Program-made: the position numbers and the translations under genes
From: Flammeovirgaceae bacterium UBA4659
GTDB lineage: Bacteria > Bacteroidota > Bacteroidia > Cytophagales > Cyclobacteriaceae
Length of the DNA stretch: 7,857 bases
Assembly (NCBI GenBank): GCA_002405445.1
Contig: DHLV01000268.1
Coordinates: forward strand, 1-7,857
Direction of reading: 5' to 3'
The notes under the pieces: model-generated
The model's input: the letters and a program-made list of their open reading frames with translations, nothing else
What the model was told of the DNA's origin: nothing
Databases searched by the model: none
In this document: piece by piece, positions 6,902 through 7,857 of the stretch
Layout: each line of letters opens with the position of its first letter
How positions within the stretch are numbered: the first letter of the stretch is position 1

Positions 6902-7857
6902 ATGAAGCTGTTAAAAAAAATCCTGATTGGTGTTGGCATTTTCGTGATTGTGTTGTTGGCTGCGGCTTTTATTTTGCCGGTGGTTTTCAAAGACGATATC
7001 AAAAAAGCAATTGACGAGCAGCTCGCCAAGAGCATCAATGCAGATGTGATTTTCGATGTCAATAATTTTAGCTTAACGCTGTTCCGCAATTTCCCCAACG
7101 TAACGGTTGAAGTTAAAGAATTGGGCGTATTCAATCGCGAGCCCTTTGCAGGCGAACATCTTTTTATTGTCGATCGCTTTGATGTAGAAGTGAATCTGAA
7201 AGATGTAATTTTTGGAGACCAACTTCGACTAAAAGGTATCACCCTGGTGGGCCCACGCATTCAAGTAAAGGTTTTGAAAGATGGCCGTGCCAATTATGAT
7301 ATCGCGATTCCATCAACCGACACCGTCAAAACAGCAGAAGAGCCAGCTAAATTCTCGTTTGGCATCGACCACTGGGAAATCGTGAAAGGCGAATTGATTT
7401 ATGACGATGCGGCCGTGGGTTTCTTCACCTCGGTGAAAGGATTGAACCACTCGGGCAGCGGCAACTTCAACGATCAAGCCTTTGACTTGGTAACGGCAAC
7501 TTCTGTTGATTCATTGACGCTCGCTTATGGCGGCAGCCAATACATTACCGACAAGCGTGCTGAAGTGAATGCCACCATTGGTATCAGCGAAGGCTACACC
7601 AAATACACATTCAAAGACAACATTGCCAAGCTCAACGATTTTGCGCTGAGTGCCGAAGGCTGGGTAAAGATGGCCGATCAAGACATCAACATGGACATTA
7701 ACTTCAAGAGCCCCGACAACTCTTTCAAAAGTTTGCTATCGTTGGTGCCGGGCATGTACTCCAAAGAATTTAAGAACCTGGAGACCAAAGGCGATTTGGC
7801 CTTTAACGGATTTGTGAAAGGCACGTACAACGAAAAACAGATGCCCGCATTCAATTT
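6902..7857 (+). CDS. AsmA-family envelope protein, N-terminal part (cut by window edge)
   Basis: The open frame runs from ATG 6902 through the right end with no stop: 318 codons plus two bases. It starts MKLLKKILIGVGIFVIVLLA, with one membrane segment at about 7-28 as an N-terminal anchor. It then shows the AsmA N-terminal pattern: KDDIKKAIDEQLAKSINADV (30-49), FSLTLFRNFPNVTVEVKELG (56-75), and GDQLRLKGITLVGPRIQVKV (105-124) followed by LKDGRANYDI. The rest is beta-rich repeat of the AsmA/TamB-like bridge type. Known AsmA-family proteins are inner-membrane-anchored, span the periplasm and are linked to phospholipid transport or outer-membrane assembly; this role is inferred here. Bacteroidota versions are usually much longer, so most of the protein lies outside the window. 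It is transcribed separately: a terminator and a repeat element precede it and a good promoter lies just upstream. Confidence 0.9.
   Translation, partial: MKLLKKILIGVGIFVIVLLAAAFILPVVFKDDIKKAIDEQLAKSINADVIFDVNNFSLTLFRNFPNVTVEVKELGVFNREPFAGEHLFIVDRFDVEVNLKDVIFGDQLRLKGITLVGPRIQVKVLKDGRANYDIAIPSTDTVKTAEEPAKFSFGIDHWEIVKGELIYDDAAVGFFTSVKGLNHSGSGNFNDQAFDLVTATSVDSLTLAYGGSQYITDKRAEVNATIGISEGYTKYTFKDNIAKLNDFALSAEGWVKMADQDINMDINFKSPDNSFKSLLSLVPGMYSKEFKNLETKGDLAFNGFVKGTYNEKQMPAFN

Noticed and set aside
6895..7260. 121-codon minus-strand frame opposite the AsmA gene
   Set aside because: It is antisense to a clearly recognisable AsmA N-terminus, and its Ser/Thr/Lys-rich composition is typical of a shadow frame.
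1..7857. CRISPR array, tRNA/rRNA, phage, toxin-antitoxin or defence genes
   Set aside because: I looked for these on both strands and found no regularly spaced repeats, RNA gene signatures, transposase or defence motifs.

Overview
The window reads as chromosomal DNA of a free-living Bacteroidota, most likely a Cytophagales-type bacterium; the phylum is well supported, the order is a guess. The signs are: a type IX secretion system (T9SS) C-terminal sorting domain; a lipoprotein with an acidic stretch after the lipid cysteine, as in Bacteroidota surface lipoproteins; signal peptides ending just before Gln; start codons with no Shine-Dalgarno sequence; Bacteroidota-type -7 promoter boxes (TAnnTTTG); and an AsmA-like protein of the type common in this phylum. 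All genes are on the + strand.

Layout. (1) 75-605 encodes a small lipoprotein. It is followed 19 bp later by (2) 625-3663, a 1012-residue exported protein with an alpha/beta-hydrolase (lipase/esterase-like) core, two Ig/PKD-like modules and a T9SS sorting domain. The two probably form one transcription unit, closed by a strong intrinsic terminator at 3687-3716. (3) 3776-4357 encodes a small HupE/UreJ-type polytopic membrane protein. (4) 4395-6632 encodes an exported M1-family zinc metallopeptidase with a complete HEXXH-X18-E site. It lies 37 bp after the HupE-like gene, but that gap holds its own -7 box. A second intrinsic terminator is at 6653-6688. (5) The 269-bp gap 6633-6901 carries that terminator, a nested inverted-repeat element (6690-6801) that looks like a dispersed REP/MITE-type repeat, and a good Bacteroidota promoter. 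(6) 6902 to the right edge is the first 318 codons of an AsmA-family envelope protein, cut by the window end.

Common theme. Every product is predicted to act in or beyond the inner membrane: a lipoprotein, a T9SS cargo, an inner-membrane metal-transporter-like protein, a secreted or periplasmic peptidase and a membrane-anchored AsmA protein. The two terminators and separate promoters argue for a run of independent envelope genes rather than one pathway. I see no RNA genes, CRISPR array, transposase, phage gene or defence system. I find no convincing undescribed multi-gene system. The most unusual items are the nested palindromic element at 6690-6801, the 14-nt-phased GTAAT repeats before the peptidase gene, and the modular, compositionally uneven lipase-like protein.
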